Below, one piece after another: positions 1 through 10,673 of a stretch of DNA of 49,108 nt. The notes beneath the pieces were generated by a model. That model was not told where the DNA came from. It did not search any database and saw nothing but the letters and a program-made list of their open reading frames with translations. Position 1 is the first letter of the stretch. Each line of letters begins with the position of its first letter. Position numbers and translations under genes: made by a program. Source of the DNA: an uncultured Paracoccaceae bacterium (GTDB taxonomy: Bacteria > Pseudomonadota > Alphaproteobacteria > Rhodobacterales > Rhodobacteraceae); contig CAKZXZ010000145.1 of the NCBI GenBank assembly GCA_937883775.1, positions 1 to 49,108 on the forward strand, in the 5' to 3' direction.

Positions 1-1014
1 GAACCAGACCCCACATTGCGCCCCGAGCGGCAGGCCGAGGACGCGGATCGGGCGCTTCGACCGCAGGCGTTATCCGAATTCATCGGGCAGCAAGAGGCGC
101 GGGCGAATTTGTCGGTTTTCATCCAGTCGGCCCGTCAGCGTGGCGAGGCGATGGATCATACGCTTTTCCACGGGCCGCCCGGTTTGGGCAAAACGACGCT
201 GGCGCAGATCATGGCGCGGGAGCTGGGGGTAAATTTCCGGATGACTTCGGGGCCGGTGCTGGCCAAGGCGGGGGATTTGGCGGCGATCCTGACCAATCTG
301 GAAGCGCGCGATGTGCTTTTTATTGACGAGATCCACCGACTGAACCCCGTGGTGGAAGAGGTGCTTTACCCCGCGCTCGAGGATTTCGAGTTGGATCTGG
401 TGATTGGCGAAGGCCCTGCAGCCCGCACTGTGCGGATTGAGTTGCAGCCTTTTACCTTGGTGGGCGCCACAACGCGATTGGGGCTGTTGACCACGCCGTT
501 ACGCGACCGGTTCGGCATTCCGACGCGGCTCCAATTCTATACGGTCGATGAGTTGCACGAAATCGTATCGCGCGGCGCGCGGCTTTTGGGCGTTCCGATT
601 GAAGATGCAGGCGCGCGGGAAATTGCGAAACGCGCACGGGGGACCCCGCGGATTGCCGGGCGCCTTTTGCGGCGCGTGGTCGATTTTGCGGTTGTTGAAG
701 GGGATGGCAGCATCACGCAAGCCATTGCAGACAACGCCCTGACGCGGCTGGGGGTCGATCATCTTGGGCTGGATGGTGCCGACCGGCGCTATTTGCGGCT
801 GATTGCAGAGCATTATCAGGGCGGCCCTGTTGGCATTGAAACCATGTCTGCCGCGCTCTCGGAAAGCCGCGATGCGCTGGAAGAGGTGATCGAGCCGTTT
901 TTGCTGCAGCAAGGGCTGATCCAGCGCACACCGCGCGGGCGGATGCTGGCGCAGCGGGCCTGGACGCATCTGGGGCTGGAGGCGCCCAAAGGTCAGGACG
1001 ATCTATTCGGTTGA
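1..1014 (+). CDS. ruvB: Holliday junction branch migration ATPase RuvB (5' end outside window)
   Basis: RuvB is the hexameric AAA+ motor that, with RuvA and RuvC, drives branch migration and resolution of Holliday junctions. The visible 337 residues hold Walker A (GPPGLGKTT), Walker B (FIDEIHR) and the C-terminal winged-helix domain ending in [11 protein letters not shown]-type sequence. A TTG at 16 is in frame, but the frame stays open to base 1 and the residues before it (EPDPTLRP) read like the usual RuvB N-terminus. The gene therefore starts upstream of the window, and ruvA is expected there. The stop is TGA at 1012-1014. Identity is secure. Confidence 0.97.
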   Translation, partial: EPDPTLRPERQAEDADRALRPQALSEFIGQQEARANLSVFIQSARQRGEAMDHTLFHGPPGLGKTTLAQIMARELGVNFRMTSGPVLAKAGDLAAILTNLEARDVLFIDEIHRLNPVVEEVLYPALEDFELDLVIGEGPAARTVRIELQPFTLVGATTRLGLLTTPLRDRFGIPTRLQFYTVDELHEIVSRGARLLGVPIEDAGAREIAKRARGTPRIAGRLLRRVVDFAVVEGDGSITQAIADNALTRLGVDHLGLDGADRRYLRLIAEHYQGGPVGIETMSAALSESRDALEEVIEPFLLQQGLIQRTPRGRMLAQRAWTHLGLEAPKGQDDLFG

Positions 1015-1037
1015 GCCTTCCGTGAGGGGATTCTATG

Positions 1038-1070
1038 CCTGCGGCGCGGATATTTTTGCAAAGATGAAAG
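1038..1070 (+). repeat. Dispersed intergenic element, copy 1 (TATTTTTGCAAAGATGAA core)
   Basis: This 33-base element starts with a GC-rich part (CCTGCGGCGCGG), followed by TATTTTTGCAAAGATGAAAG. It sits between the ruvB stop and the next start codon. Three related copies lie near 10509, 15791 and 42446 (the last on the minus strand). The part just before the ATG at 1078 may also act as ribosome-binding sequence. Function is unknown; see findings. Confidence 0.6.
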
Positions 1071-1077
1071 AGCATCC

Positions 1078-1701
1078 ATGACACCAGATCAGGTGGAGAC
1101 GCTGTTTACGCGCGGTGATGGCAGTTACCTGTTTGCGCGCTGGGGACGCCCGATTGCGCCCGTGGCCTTCGGGGTCGAAGATGAGACGATTGGTGTTCTC
1201 AAAGGCGCGATTGAGGCTGTGTGTGCGCTGGCCGGTCACCAGATGGCCGAAACTGATCCGGAGCTTGGCAGCAATATGATGCTGTTTTTCTGCCGCGACT
1301 GGGATGAGTTGACGGCGGTCAAGGATCTGGACCGGCTGATCCCGGATCTTGGACCATTGGTGGCGCGCCTGAAAGAGGCGGACGCCAACCAGTATCGCAT
1401 CTTCCGCTTTGATGAGGCGGGCGCGATCAAGGCGTGTTTCATCTTTCTGCGGATGGATGAACAGCTTTCGGCAGTCCCCGCCGAGACATTGGCACTGAGC
1501 CAGATCGTGCAAAGTATCGTCTTGTGGTCAGATGTGGCGTTTCGGCAAAGCTCTCCCTTGGCGGTCGCGGGCGAGACGACCGTGCTGCGCCCTGACATCG
1601 CGCAGGTGATCCGCGCGGGCTATGATCCGGTTTTACCAGCTGTGGCCCAAGACAAAAGCCACGCCTTGCGCCTGTTCGCCCGGATGGAGGCCGTGCAATG
1701 A
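1078..1701 (+). CDS. Conserved protein of unknown function between ruvB and ybgC
   Basis: I do not recognise a named family. The 207-residue protein has no signal peptide and no membrane segment, so it should be cytoplasmic. It is mildly acidic with a mixed alpha/beta look; a hydrophobic stretch (AIKACFIFLRM) lies in the middle and SQIVQSIVLWSDVAF further on. It starts at ATG 1078, 64 bases after ruvB, and its TGA overlaps the ATG of ybgC (ATGA at 1698-1701), which implies translational coupling with the thioesterase and the Tol-Pal genes. Co-transcription is seen in the layout; any role in recombination or envelope function would be a guess. Confidence 0.8.
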   Translation: MTPDQVETLFTRGDGSYLFARWGRPIAPVAFGVEDETIGVLKGAIEAVCALAGHQMAETDPELGSNMMLFFCRDWDELTAVKDLDRLIPDLGPLVARLKEADANQYRIFRFDEAGAIKACFIFLRMDEQLSAVPAETLALSQIVQSIVLWSDVAFRQSSPLAVAGETTVLRPDIAQVIRAGYDPVLPAVAQDKSHALRLFARMEAVQ

Positions 1702-2087
1702 GCCATCGGTTTGAGTTGCGCGTCTACTATGAAGACACTGATCTCGCGGGGATTGTCTATTACGCGAACTACCTGAAGTTTATCGAACGCGCCCGCAGTG
1801 AGTATGTGCGGGAAATGGGTGTCGATCAGGTCGCGATGAAAGAGGAAGACGGCGTCGTCTTCGCTGTGCGCAAGGTCGAGGCTGAGTATCTGTCGCCTGC
1901 AAGGTTCGATGACGAACTGATGGTGGAGACCTCAACCGAGGCCATGACTGGCGCGCGCATCATCTTTCGCCAAGACGTCAAGCGCGCCGATCAGCTGCTT
2001 TTCACCGCCCAGGTCACCATCGTGGCGATCAACGAGGCCGGCCAGCCCGCCCGTCTTCCAGCGAATATCCGCCGACAGGTTCACTAA
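1698..2087 (+). CDS. ybgC: Tol-Pal-associated acyl-CoA thioesterase YbgC
   Basis: This is a 129-residue hotdog-fold thioesterase of the 4-hydroxybenzoyl-CoA thioesterase/YbgC type. The signature DTDLAGIVYYANYLKF begins near residue 13, with the catalytic Asp at residue 15. Length is normal for the family. YbgC proteins hydrolyse acyl-CoAs, usually short-chain ones, and are linked to phospholipid metabolism at the membrane. The start overlaps the preceding stop by four bases, and tolQ follows after about 115 bases, the classic ybgC-tolQRAB-pal-ybgF order. Family and context agree strongly; the exact substrate is not known. Confidence 0.93.
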   Translation: MSHRFELRVYYEDTDLAGIVYYANYLKFIERARSEYVREMGVDQVAMKEEDGVVFAVRKVEAEYLSPARFDDELMVETSTEAMTGARIIFRQDVKRADQLLFTAQVTIVAINEAGQPARLPANIRRQVH

Positions 2088-2201
2088 GACGCGCGGGTCT
2101 CGCGCTTGTGAGATGCAATTTGTTGGCTTTCATCCAAGGAATACGGTAAATCTGACGTCATAAGAGGTCAGAGAGACCCGTAACGGCGAGAGCAGGCAAT
2201 T

Positions 2202-2873
2202 ATGGAATCAGTCGATTTTTCGATGTGGGCGCTTTTTGCGCGCGCAACGATCACGGTTAAGATCACGATGATAATGCTGATTGCCGCGTCCTTTTGGGCG
2301 TGGGCGATCATTGTGCAGAAAACGATCAACTACCGGGCAGCGCGGCGCGAGGCCGCCGTCTTTGATGAGGCGTTCTGGTCGGGCCAGCCGCTGGATGGGC
2401 TGTTCGACAAGATCGGGCCAAACCCGTCCGGGCCATCAGAAAAGATATTCGCGGCCGGGATGCTGGAATGGCGCCGCTCGCACCGCACCGATGGCGGGCT
2501 GATCGCGGGGGCGCAAAGCCGGATTGACCGGTCGATGGATGTGGCCATCGCGAAAGAGGCCGAAGGATTGCAAAGCAATCTTGCAGTTTTGGCGACGGTC
2601 GGCTCCACGGCGCCGTTTGTGGGGCTTTTCGGAACGGTTTGGGGCATCATGAACGCCTTTATCGAGATTGCAGAGCAGCAGAATACATCGCTGGCCGTCG
2701 TGGCCCCCGGTATCGCAGAGGCATTGCTGGCCACGGGTCTGGGCCTTTTGGCCGCGATCCCGGCGGTGATTTTCTACAATAAGCTAAGTGCCGATAGCGA
2801 CCGTATCGTGGGCGGGTATGAAGCCTTTGCCGACGAGTTTGCCACCATCCTCAGCCGCCAGTTGGACAGCTGA
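2202..2873 (+). CDS. tolQ: Tol-Pal proton channel subunit TolQ
   Basis: TolQ is an inner-membrane MotA/TolQ/ExbB family protein. With TolR it uses the proton-motive force to energise TolA during cell division and outer-membrane constriction. The 223-residue protein has an N-terminal membrane helix (about residues 18-38), a cytoplasmic loop, and two C-terminal helices. The conserved VGLFGTVWGIMNAF segment and the AEALLATGLGLLAAIPAVIFYN helix are plain. Start is ATG 2202. tolR begins one base after the stop. The 114-base gap upstream is the only sizeable gap in the block and probably holds a promoter, though I see no convincing -35/-10 pair. Confidence 0.96.
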   Translation: MESVDFSMWALFARATITVKITMIMLIAASFWAWAIIVQKTINYRAARREAAVFDEAFWSGQPLDGLFDKIGPNPSGPSEKIFAAGMLEWRRSHRTDGGLIAGAQSRIDRSMDVAIAKEAEGLQSNLAVLATVGSTAPFVGLFGTVWGIMNAFIEIAEQQNTSLAVVAPGIAEALLATGLGLLAAIPAVIFYNKLSADSDRIVGGYEAFADEFATILSRQLDS

Positions 2874-2874
2874 G

Positions 2875-3342
2875 ATGGGTGGCGGGGTCGTGCAACGCGA
2901 CGGCGGAGGAGGCAGACGCCGCCGGGGTCGTCGGTCTCAACCGATGGGAGAGATCAACGTCACGCCGTTTGTGGATGTGATGATGGTGCTGCTTATCATC
3001 TTCATGGTCGCTGCCCCGTTGATGACGGTCGGCGTGCCGGTGGAACTGCCGAAAACCGCTGCCAACGCATTGGAAGCGGACGATCAGGAAGAACCGCTGA
3101 CGATCACGCTTACCGCCGAAGGCCAGTTGCAGATCATGACGACCGAGATCACCGACGAAGACCTGATCCCCCGCCTGCGCGCCATCGCGGCAGAGCGTGT
3201 TGATGACAAGGTTTTTCTGCGGGCTGACGGCGCGATCCCTTACGAGCGGGTCGTGCAGGTGATGGGCGCTTTGAACGCCGGTGGGTTCAGCAATATCGGT
3301 CTGGTCACGGATACGGGCGGCCCGACGCTGGGCGGAAACTGA
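2875..3342 (+). CDS. tolR: Tol-Pal proton channel subunit TolR
   Basis: TolR (ExbD family) is a single-span inner-membrane protein with a periplasmic domain and pairs with TolQ. I choose ATG 2875, directly after the tolQ stop, rather than an in-frame ATG at 2788 inside tolQ, giving 155 residues. The start region is Gly/Arg rich (QRDGGGGRRRRGRR), then INVTPFVDVMMVLLIIFMV carries the conserved membrane Asp (FVDVMMVLL) needed for proton flow. The periplasmic part resembles ExbD/TolR. The basic N-terminus fits the positive-inside rule. Confidence 0.95.
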   Translation: MGGGVVQRDGGGGRRRRGRRSQPMGEINVTPFVDVMMVLLIIFMVAAPLMTVGVPVELPKTAANALEADDQEEPLTITLTAEGQLQIMTTEITDEDLIPRLRAIAAERVDDKVFLRADGAIPYERVVQVMGALNAGGFSNIGLVTDTGGPTLGGN

Positions 3343-3349
3343 GGCAAGG

Positions 3350-4450
3350 GTGCAGACGGGGTATTATATCTCCGGCGCAGGTCACGTTGGGTTGATCTGC
3401 TTTATGCTCTTCGGAGGCTTGCTGTCTTCGGACCCGTTGCCGTTTGAGACGACAACGAACGTGTCGGTAATCTCGGGCGAGGAATTCGCAGCACTGGTTG
3501 CAGAAAGCACACCGGATGCTGTGGCCGTGCAACCGGATCAGACTGAGACCCCGGTGGTTGAAGAGGCGCCCTCGCTGTCCGAGGTTGCGCCGGTCGAGGA
3601 AACCCCCGCGCCGCCACCGCCGCAAGAGGTGCCAGAGGCTGAAACGCCCCCCGATGTGAGCGAATTGACACCGCCTGTCACAGAAGTTGAACCGGATGCG
3701 CCGGTCGAACCCGCGCCACCCGTTGTCGAGGATACGGTCACCACAGCTTTGCCCGAAGCCGAGCAAGCCCAAGAGCAGCAGGCCGACCGCGTGGCCCCCG
3801 AAGCCGTCGCGCCACCGCCGCCCGACACGCAGGTGGCCGACACCGTGCAAGAAGCCGTGACCGAAGGCGAGGACGCAACCGAACAAGCCGAGGAGGCCGA
3901 GGCGACCGCCCCCGACGCCGCCGCGACCGAGATCGTGACCGAAGCCGAAACGCCCGCCAGCGCGCCGACGCAATCCATGCGCCCGCAAACGCGCCCCACA
4001 CGCCCTGCGCCTGTAGAAACAGCGCAAGACACACCTGCCGAAGAGCCGCAAACGGACGCGATTGCAGATGCGGTGGCCGCGGCTGTTGCCGATGCGGCCA
4101 GCGACGACGCGCCTGCACCCTCTGGCCCGCCCCTGACACGGGGCGAGAAGGACGCGATGCGCGTTGCGGTCTCAAGTTGCTGGAATGTTGGGTCGCTGTC
4201 GACGGATGCTTTGGCGACGACTGTCGTTGTCGCTGTCGAGATGGCGGAAAACGCGACCCCGGTGAGCGGATCAATCCGGATGCTGTCGTTTGAAGGCGGG
4301 TCTGAAGCCGGTGCGCGACAGGCTTTTGAAGCTGCCCGGCGGGCAATAATCCGCTGCGGTGCACGGGGCTACAATCTTCCCCGTGAAAAATATGCGCAAT
4401 GGCGCGAAATTGAGATGACATTCGATCCAAGTGGAATGAGGTTGAGGTAA
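3350..4450 (+). CDS. tolA: Tol-Pal energy transducer TolA, acidic Pro/Ala/Glu-rich form
   Basis: TolA spans the periplasm between TolQR and Pal/TolB. I choose GTG 3350, seven bases after the tolR stop, because [20 protein letters not shown] is the start typical of alphaproteobacterial TolA; the longer frame back to 3281 only overlaps tolR. The 366-residue product has one N-terminal membrane helix, then a long low-complexity stretch (about residues 55-260) of Pro, Ala, Glu, Val and Thr with many EAP, PPP and EAE runs. A compact C-terminal domain follows with [10 protein letters not shown] and a Cys near the end. The linker is acidic, unlike the Ala/Lys-rich helix of E. coli TolA. Position in the operon makes the call safe. 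Confidence 0.9.
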   Translation: MQTGYYISGAGHVGLICFMLFGGLLSSDPLPFETTTNVSVISGEEFAALVAESTPDAVAVQPDQTETPVVEEAPSLSEVAPVEETPAPPPPQEVPEAETPPDVSELTPPVTEVEPDAPVEPAPPVVEDTVTTALPEAEQAQEQQADRVAPEAVAPPPPDTQVADTVQEAVTEGEDATEQAEEAEATAPDAAATEIVTEAETPASAPTQSMRPQTRPTRPAPVETAQDTPAEEPQTDAIADAVAAAVADAASDDAPAPSGPPLTRGEKDAMRVAVSSCWNVGSLSTDALATTVVVAVEMAENATPVSGSIRMLSFEGGSEAGARQAFEAARRAIIRCGARGYNLPREKYAQWREIEMTFDPSGMRLR

Positions 4451-5775
4451 TGCGGGCAATTTTGATCTTTCTGGCGATGGTGTTCAGCCTCGCAATCGGC
4501 TCCGTTGCGGTGGCGCAGGACGGGCCCTTAAGGCTGCGTATCACCGATGGCGTGATCGAACCGATGCCCTTCGCGATCCCGGCCTTTCAGGCTGAAAGTG
4601 CCGCCGCCGGGCAACTGGCGGGCGATATCAGCCGGGTCGTGGCCGCCGATCTGACGGGAACCGGGCTTTTTCGCGAAATCTCGCCGGATGCGTTCATCTC
4701 GACCGTCAGCAACTTCGCCTCGCCCGTGCAATATGCTGACTGGAAGGCGATCAATGCACAAGCGCTGATTACCGGGGCGGTCAACGCCGATGGTCAGGGC
4801 AACATTACTGTCAAGTTCCGCGTCTATGACGTGTTTTCCGGCGCAGAGCTGGGCAAGGGATTGCAATTTGCAGGCACAGCGCAAGGCTGGCGCCGTATGG
4901 CGCACAAAGTGGCTGACGAAGTTTACAGCCGGATCACCGGCGAGGGGAAATACTTCGACAGCCGCGTGGTCTTCGTGTCCGAGACCGGACCCAAGAACGA
5001 CCGCAAAAAGCGCCTTGGCATCATGGATTATGACGGTGCAAATGTTCAGTATCTAACGGATAGCAGCGCGATCGTGCTGGCCCCGCGCTTCTCGCCGGAT
5101 GGCAATCAGGTGCTTTATACCAGTTACGAGACGGGCTTTCCGCGCATTTATGTGCTGGACGTGAACAATGTGGGTCGCCGCGCCATCGATCTGCCCTCCG
5201 GCACGATGAGTTTCGCGCCGCGCTTTGCGCCCGATGGGCAAACGGCTGTCTTCTCGCTCACGACGGGGGGGAACACAGATCTTTATACGGTGAACCTGGC
5301 CTCGGGCGCGCTGACGCGACTGACCTCGGCACCATCGATTGAAACAGCACCAAGCTATTCGCCCGATGGAAGCCGCATCGTGTTCGAGAGTGATCGAAGC
5401 GGCAATCAGCAGCTTTACGTGATGCCCGCTGGGGGCGGCGACGCCACGCGCATCAGTTTTGGCGCTGGGCGCTACGGCACACCCGTTTGGTCGCCGCGTG
5501 GCGATCTGGTGGCCTTTACCAAGCAAAACCGTGGGCGTTTTCATATCGGGGTGATGCGGCTGGATGGCTCCGAAGAGCGGTTGCTGACCGCCTCGTTCCT
5601 CGATGAAGGCCCGACATGGTCGCCCAATGGCCGCGTCATCATGTTCACCCGTGAAACCCAAGGGGCACAAGGCGCCCCGTCTTTGTATTCGGTTGATATC
5701 TCGGGGCGAAACCTGAAACCTATTCGCACGGATGGCGGTGCGTCGGACCCGTCTTGGTCACCATTGCAACGCTGA
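4450..5775 (+). CDS. tolB: Periplasmic beta-propeller protein TolB
   Basis: TolB binds Pal and links it to TolA. The 441-residue protein has a cleavable signal peptide (likely cut after residue 22, VAVA before QDG), an N-terminal alpha/beta domain (to about 165), then a six-bladed propeller of WD40-like/TolB repeats with recurring SPDG motifs ([57 protein letters not shown]). It starts at ATG 4450, overlapping the tolA stop by one base (TAATG), so translation is probably coupled. Length and repeats match the family. Confidence 0.97.
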   Translation: MRAILIFLAMVFSLAIGSVAVAQDGPLRLRITDGVIEPMPFAIPAFQAESAAAGQLAGDISRVVAADLTGTGLFREISPDAFISTVSNFASPVQYADWKAINAQALITGAVNADGQGNITVKFRVYDVFSGAELGKGLQFAGTAQGWRRMAHKVADEVYSRITGEGKYFDSRVVFVSETGPKNDRKKRLGIMDYDGANVQYLTDSSAIVLAPRFSPDGNQVLYTSYETGFPRIYVLDVNNVGRRAIDLPSGTMSFAPRFAPDGQTAVFSLTTGGNTDLYTVNLASGALTRLTSAPSIETAPSYSPDGSRIVFESDRSGNQQLYVMPAGGGDATRISFGAGRYGTPVWSPRGDLVAFTKQNRGRFHIGVMRLDGSEERLLTASFLDEGPTWSPNGRVIMFTRETQGAQGAPSLYSVDISGRNLKPIRTDGGASDPSWSPLQR

Positions 5776-5841
5776 TTCACAAAGCGGCGCGAACCTGATA
5801 AACTGACCCAAACGAGCACATAAAAAGCACAGGACAGACCC

Positions 5842-6357
5842 ATGAACAGATTGAAAATCGCAGTATTGATCGGGGCCGCCTTTGCCCTTGGTGCGTGTAC
5901 GAATGCAGGCCGGTTCGATAACAGCGACGGCTTTGGCGCGGATGGTGCCGGTGGCGCGGGTTTTGATGTGGGATCAGCACAGGATCCCAACTCGCCTGCC
6001 TATTTCAGCCAGACCATTGGCGACCGTGTGCTGTTTCTGGTCGATCAGTCTTCGCTGACACCCGAAGCTCAATCGGTGCTTGCCGGGCAAGCTGCGTGGT
6101 TGGCCAACAATCCCGAATTCACCGCCGTGATCGAAGGTCATGCGGATGAGCAGGGCACGCGGGAATATAACCTTGCACTCGGCGCGCGCCGCGCCAACGC
6201 TGTGCAGGAGTATCTGGTCAGCCAAGGGGTTGCGGCGACGCGCCTGCGCACGCTGACTTTTGGCAAGGAACGCCCGCTTGAGATCTGCTCGGACGAGAGC
6301 TGTTACGCCAAGAACCGCCGCGCGGTCACAGTGATCGCGGCTGGCGGCACCAGCTAA
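5842..6357 (+). CDS. pal: Peptidoglycan-associated lipoprotein Pal
   Basis: Pal anchors the outer membrane to peptidoglycan and is the outer-membrane end of the Tol-Pal machine. The 171-residue precursor has a lipoprotein signal (ALGAC, lipidated Cys at 19), a Gly/Asp-rich linker, and an OmpA-type peptidoglycan-binding domain with EGHADEQGTREYNLALGARR followed by NRRAVTV. The ribosome site is GGACAGA just before ATG 5842. Sixty-six bases separate it from tolB. Confidence 0.97.
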   Translation: MNRLKIAVLIGAAFALGACTNAGRFDNSDGFGADGAGGAGFDVGSAQDPNSPAYFSQTIGDRVLFLVDQSSLTPEAQSVLAGQAAWLANNPEFTAVIEGHADEQGTREYNLALGARRANAVQEYLVSQGVAATRLRTLTFGKERPLEICSDESCYAKNRRAVTVIAAGGTS

Positions 6358-6369
6358 GGAACTGACGTC

Positions 6370-7191
6370 ATGTTGCGACCCCTGATGGTGGTGCTGGGCC
6401 TGGCCCTTGCGCTGCCCGCCACCGCCCAAAACGACCAGACCCTTGCCGATATCCGGCAGGAACTGTCGGTGCTGTTTGTCGATATCCAGCGCCTCAAGCG
6501 CGAACTGTCCACGACAGGCGCGCCCGGTGGGACGGCTGCGGGCGGATCGGTTCTGGACCGCGTCAATGCGATCGAGGCTGAGTTGCAGCGTCTCACAGCG
6601 CAGACTGAACAGCTCGAGTTTCGGGTCAACCAGGTGGTCGCTGATGGCACCAACCAGATCGGGGACCTTGAGTTCCGCTTGTGCGAACTGGAGGCCGACT
6701 GCGATATTGCAGCGCTTGGCGAAGGCTCTACCCTTGGCGGCGGCGCGGCCCCCGTCACGCCCGTCACCCCTGTGACGCCTGCGCCGCAAACAGATGTCTC
6801 GCAATTGGCCGTCGGTGAGGCTGAGGACTTCCAGCGGGCGTCGGAGGCGCTCGCGTCCGGTGACTTTCAAGGCGCCGCTGACCAGCTTGCGACCTTCAAC
6901 CAGACCTATCCGGGAAGCCCCGTTGCGGTGAAAGTGGACCTGATGCGTGGTGAAGCGCTGGAAGGTCTGGGCGATATGCCCGCGGCTGCGCGCGCCTATC
7001 TAAATGCGTTCTCAGCTGATCCCAACGGCGCGGATGCCCCGCGCGCGCTTTACAAGCTGGGTGCTTCGCTTGGCGCGTTGGGGCAGACCAGCGAAGCCTG
7101 TGTGACGCTGGGCGAGGTCGCAACGCGCTTTCCGGCTTCGGCTGCCGTCGCAGATGCGCAGACCGCGCAAAGCACGCTTGGCTGCTCGTGA
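6370..7191 (+). CDS. cpoB: Tol-Pal cell-division coordinator CpoB (YbgF)
   Basis: CpoB is a periplasmic protein that coordinates peptidoglycan synthesis with Tol-Pal constriction. The 273-residue precursor has a signal peptide (likely cut after ATA, residue 19), a coiled-coil region (about 25-105, with IRQELSVLFVDIQRLKREL and IEAELQRLTAQTEQLEFRV), a Pro/Thr linker with a VTP triplet repeat, and a C-terminal TPR domain (about 150-273). Two Cys in the coil region (CELEADC) could form a disulfide. It follows pal by 12 bases and its stop overlaps the tilS start. Confidence 0.92.
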   Translation: MLRPLMVVLGLALALPATAQNDQTLADIRQELSVLFVDIQRLKRELSTTGAPGGTAAGGSVLDRVNAIEAELQRLTAQTEQLEFRVNQVVADGTNQIGDLEFRLCELEADCDIAALGEGSTLGGGAAPVTPVTPVTPAPQTDVSQLAVGEAEDFQRASEALASGDFQGAADQLATFNQTYPGSPVAVKVDLMRGEALEGLGDMPAAARAYLNAFSADPNGADAPRALYKLGASLGALGQTSEACVTLGEVATRFPASAAVADAQTAQSTLGCS

Positions 7192-8420
7192 CGCTGGAGG
7201 CGACGTTCGCCACTGCCTGTGATCGTCTGCTCGGGGCTGAGTTTTCTGAAAATATCGGCATTGCTGTATCTGGTGGGGGGGACTCCACTGCATTGCTGGT
7301 GCTGGCCTGCGGGCGTTTTGGCGGTGCCCGTATCACTGCGCTAAGCGTCGATCACGGTTTGCGCCCCGAGGCTGCGCGCGAATTGGCGCTGGTGGCCACG
7401 CTTTGCGCGCAACTGGGCTGCGCGCATGAGGTTCTGACATGGCAACGCGCGGAGGCCCGCGGTAACCTGCAAGCCGAAGCGCGCGCGGCGCGCTACGCGT
7501 TGATGGCGGACTGGGCAGCCAGAACCGGCACCCGGACGGTCCTGCTGGGCCATACGGGCGACGATCAGGCCGAGACGGTGCTGATGCGGCTTGCGCGCGG
7601 CTCTGGCGTGGATGGGTTGGCGGCCATGCAGCCGGTGCACCACCGTGTCGGGGTGCGTTGGGTCCGCCCGCTTTTAGAGACAGCGCGTCAGGACTTGCGG
7701 ACGTTTCTGTTGGCGCGCGGCACGGTCTGGTCCGAGGACCCCACAAATGACGACACCCGTTTCGACCGCATCCGGCTGCGCCAGATGATGCCGGCGCTGG
7801 CCAAGATCGGCCTGGACCGCGCGCGGCTTGTGCAAACGGCGGCCCATATGGGCCGTGCGCGGGATGCCTTGCACGAACAAGTGCGCGATTTGGCCAAAAG
7901 CGCCGTTCAGCAGCAGGCAGGCGATATCTTGATTGCGCGTGGGGCATTTCAGGCAGCGCCCGATGAGTTGCGCAGCCGATTGCTGGCCCAAGCGCTCTGT
8001 TTTGTGAGCGGACACGCCTATCGGCCGCGCTTTGCAGCGCTGTCCGCTCTTTTGCAAAGCGGAACGGGGACCTTGCACGGTGCGCTTGTCGTATCTGATG
8101 CCAAAACGCTCCGGATCACGCGGGAAGCCGCTGCCTTGCGCGACGCCGATTGCGGGCCTGACGCGTTGTTTGATGATCGCTGGACGATGATTGGTCCGAT
8201 GCAGTCGAACGACCGCGTTCGCGCCTTGGGCGACGCTGGCATCGCGCAGCTTGAAGACTGGCGATCCAGCGGCTTGCCGCGTGCCAGCCTGGCTGCAAGC
8301 CCTGCGATTTGGCGGGATGGCGCGTTGATCGCGGCTCCTTTGGCCCATTTCAACCCTGAGTGGCGCGCAGAATTGGTCGGGAATCGTGCCGATTTCTTCG
8401 CATACCTGCACGAGTCGTGA
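7188..8420 (+). CDS. tilS: tRNA(Ile)-lysidine synthase TilS
   Basis: TilS is an ATP-dependent N-type PP-loop ligase that adds lysine to C34 of the AUA-decoding tRNA(Ile), so it is essential. The PP-loop motif SGGGDST is at residues 28-34, and the family segments SVDHGLRPEA and LGHTGDDQAETVLMRLARGSG follow. The start is GTG 7188, overlapping the cpoB stop (GTGA), which suggests coupling. At 410 residues it is near the usual length, with a C-terminal substrate-recognition domain. Confidence 0.94.
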   Translation: MTLEATFATACDRLLGAEFSENIGIAVSGGGDSTALLVLACGRFGGARITALSVDHGLRPEAARELALVATLCAQLGCAHEVLTWQRAEARGNLQAEARAARYALMADWAARTGTRTVLLGHTGDDQAETVLMRLARGSGVDGLAAMQPVHHRVGVRWVRPLLETARQDLRTFLLARGTVWSEDPTNDDTRFDRIRLRQMMPALAKIGLDRARLVQTAAHMGRARDALHEQVRDLAKSAVQQQAGDILIARGAFQAAPDELRSRLLAQALCFVSGHAYRPRFAALSALLQSGTGTLHGALVVSDAKTLRITREAAALRDADCGPDALFDDRWTMIGPMQSNDRVRALGDAGIAQLEDWRSSGLPRASLAASPAIWRDGALIAAPLAHFNPEWRAELVGNRADFFAYLHES

Positions 8421-8429
8421 TTTATCGCA

Positions 8430-8457
8430 TTGAAGTACCCCGCCCGATCTCTATCTT
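8430..8457 (+). promoter_or_regulatory. Candidate ftsH promoter
   Basis: TTGAAG (8430-8435) and TATCTT (8452-8457) are separated by 16 bases and lie about 65 bases before the ftsH start. The pattern could fit a housekeeping promoter or the related RpoH heat-shock type, which would make sense for ftsH. This is by eye only. Confidence 0.3.
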
Positions 8458-8523
8458 AAGTGGGTGGCTGATGGATTCCGTCGTGGTCTTCACTGTGCCA
8501 ACCGATTTTTAGGGAGAATTTCC

Positions 8524-10443
<1,920 letters not shown>

Positions 10444-10466
10444 TCTAATACAAAATGAACCGCGAG

Positions 10467-10494
10467 CGCCCTGTCCGAAAGGATGGGGCGTTTT
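10467..10494 (+). terminator. Intrinsic terminator after ftsH
   Basis: A ten-pair stem (CGCCCTGTCC / GGATGGGGCG, two G-U pairs) closes a GAAA tetraloop and is followed by TTTT at 10491-10494. It starts 23 bases after the ftsH stop, a good place to end the long tol-tilS-ftsH transcript. Confidence 0.85.
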
Positions 10495-10508
10495 GCTGTC
10501 TGCGGATG

Positions 10509-10541
10509 CCTTCGGCGAGAATATTTGGACAAAGATGAAAC
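10509..10541 (+). repeat. Dispersed intergenic element, copy 2
   Basis: CCTTCGGCGAGA followed by ATATTTGGACAAAGATGAAAC aligns base for base with the element at 1038. It lies just after the ftsH terminator. Confidence 0.6.
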
Positions 10542-10673
10542 CGGCGTGCGCAATTTGATCTAAAAGCTCTGCACTTTTTTGGCGCACAGGGTTTTTCAGG
10601 GTCTTGCACAAGGATCAGATTGCGCTTTGCCCGTTCAGCGGGCACATCTGTCCCACGTCTAGGAGACACGCTC

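Noticed and set aside
6750-6785. Short VTP-coding tandem repeat in cpoB
   Set aside because: It is a low-complexity linker; no sign of slipped-strand phase variation, because units are not identical and do not shift the frame.
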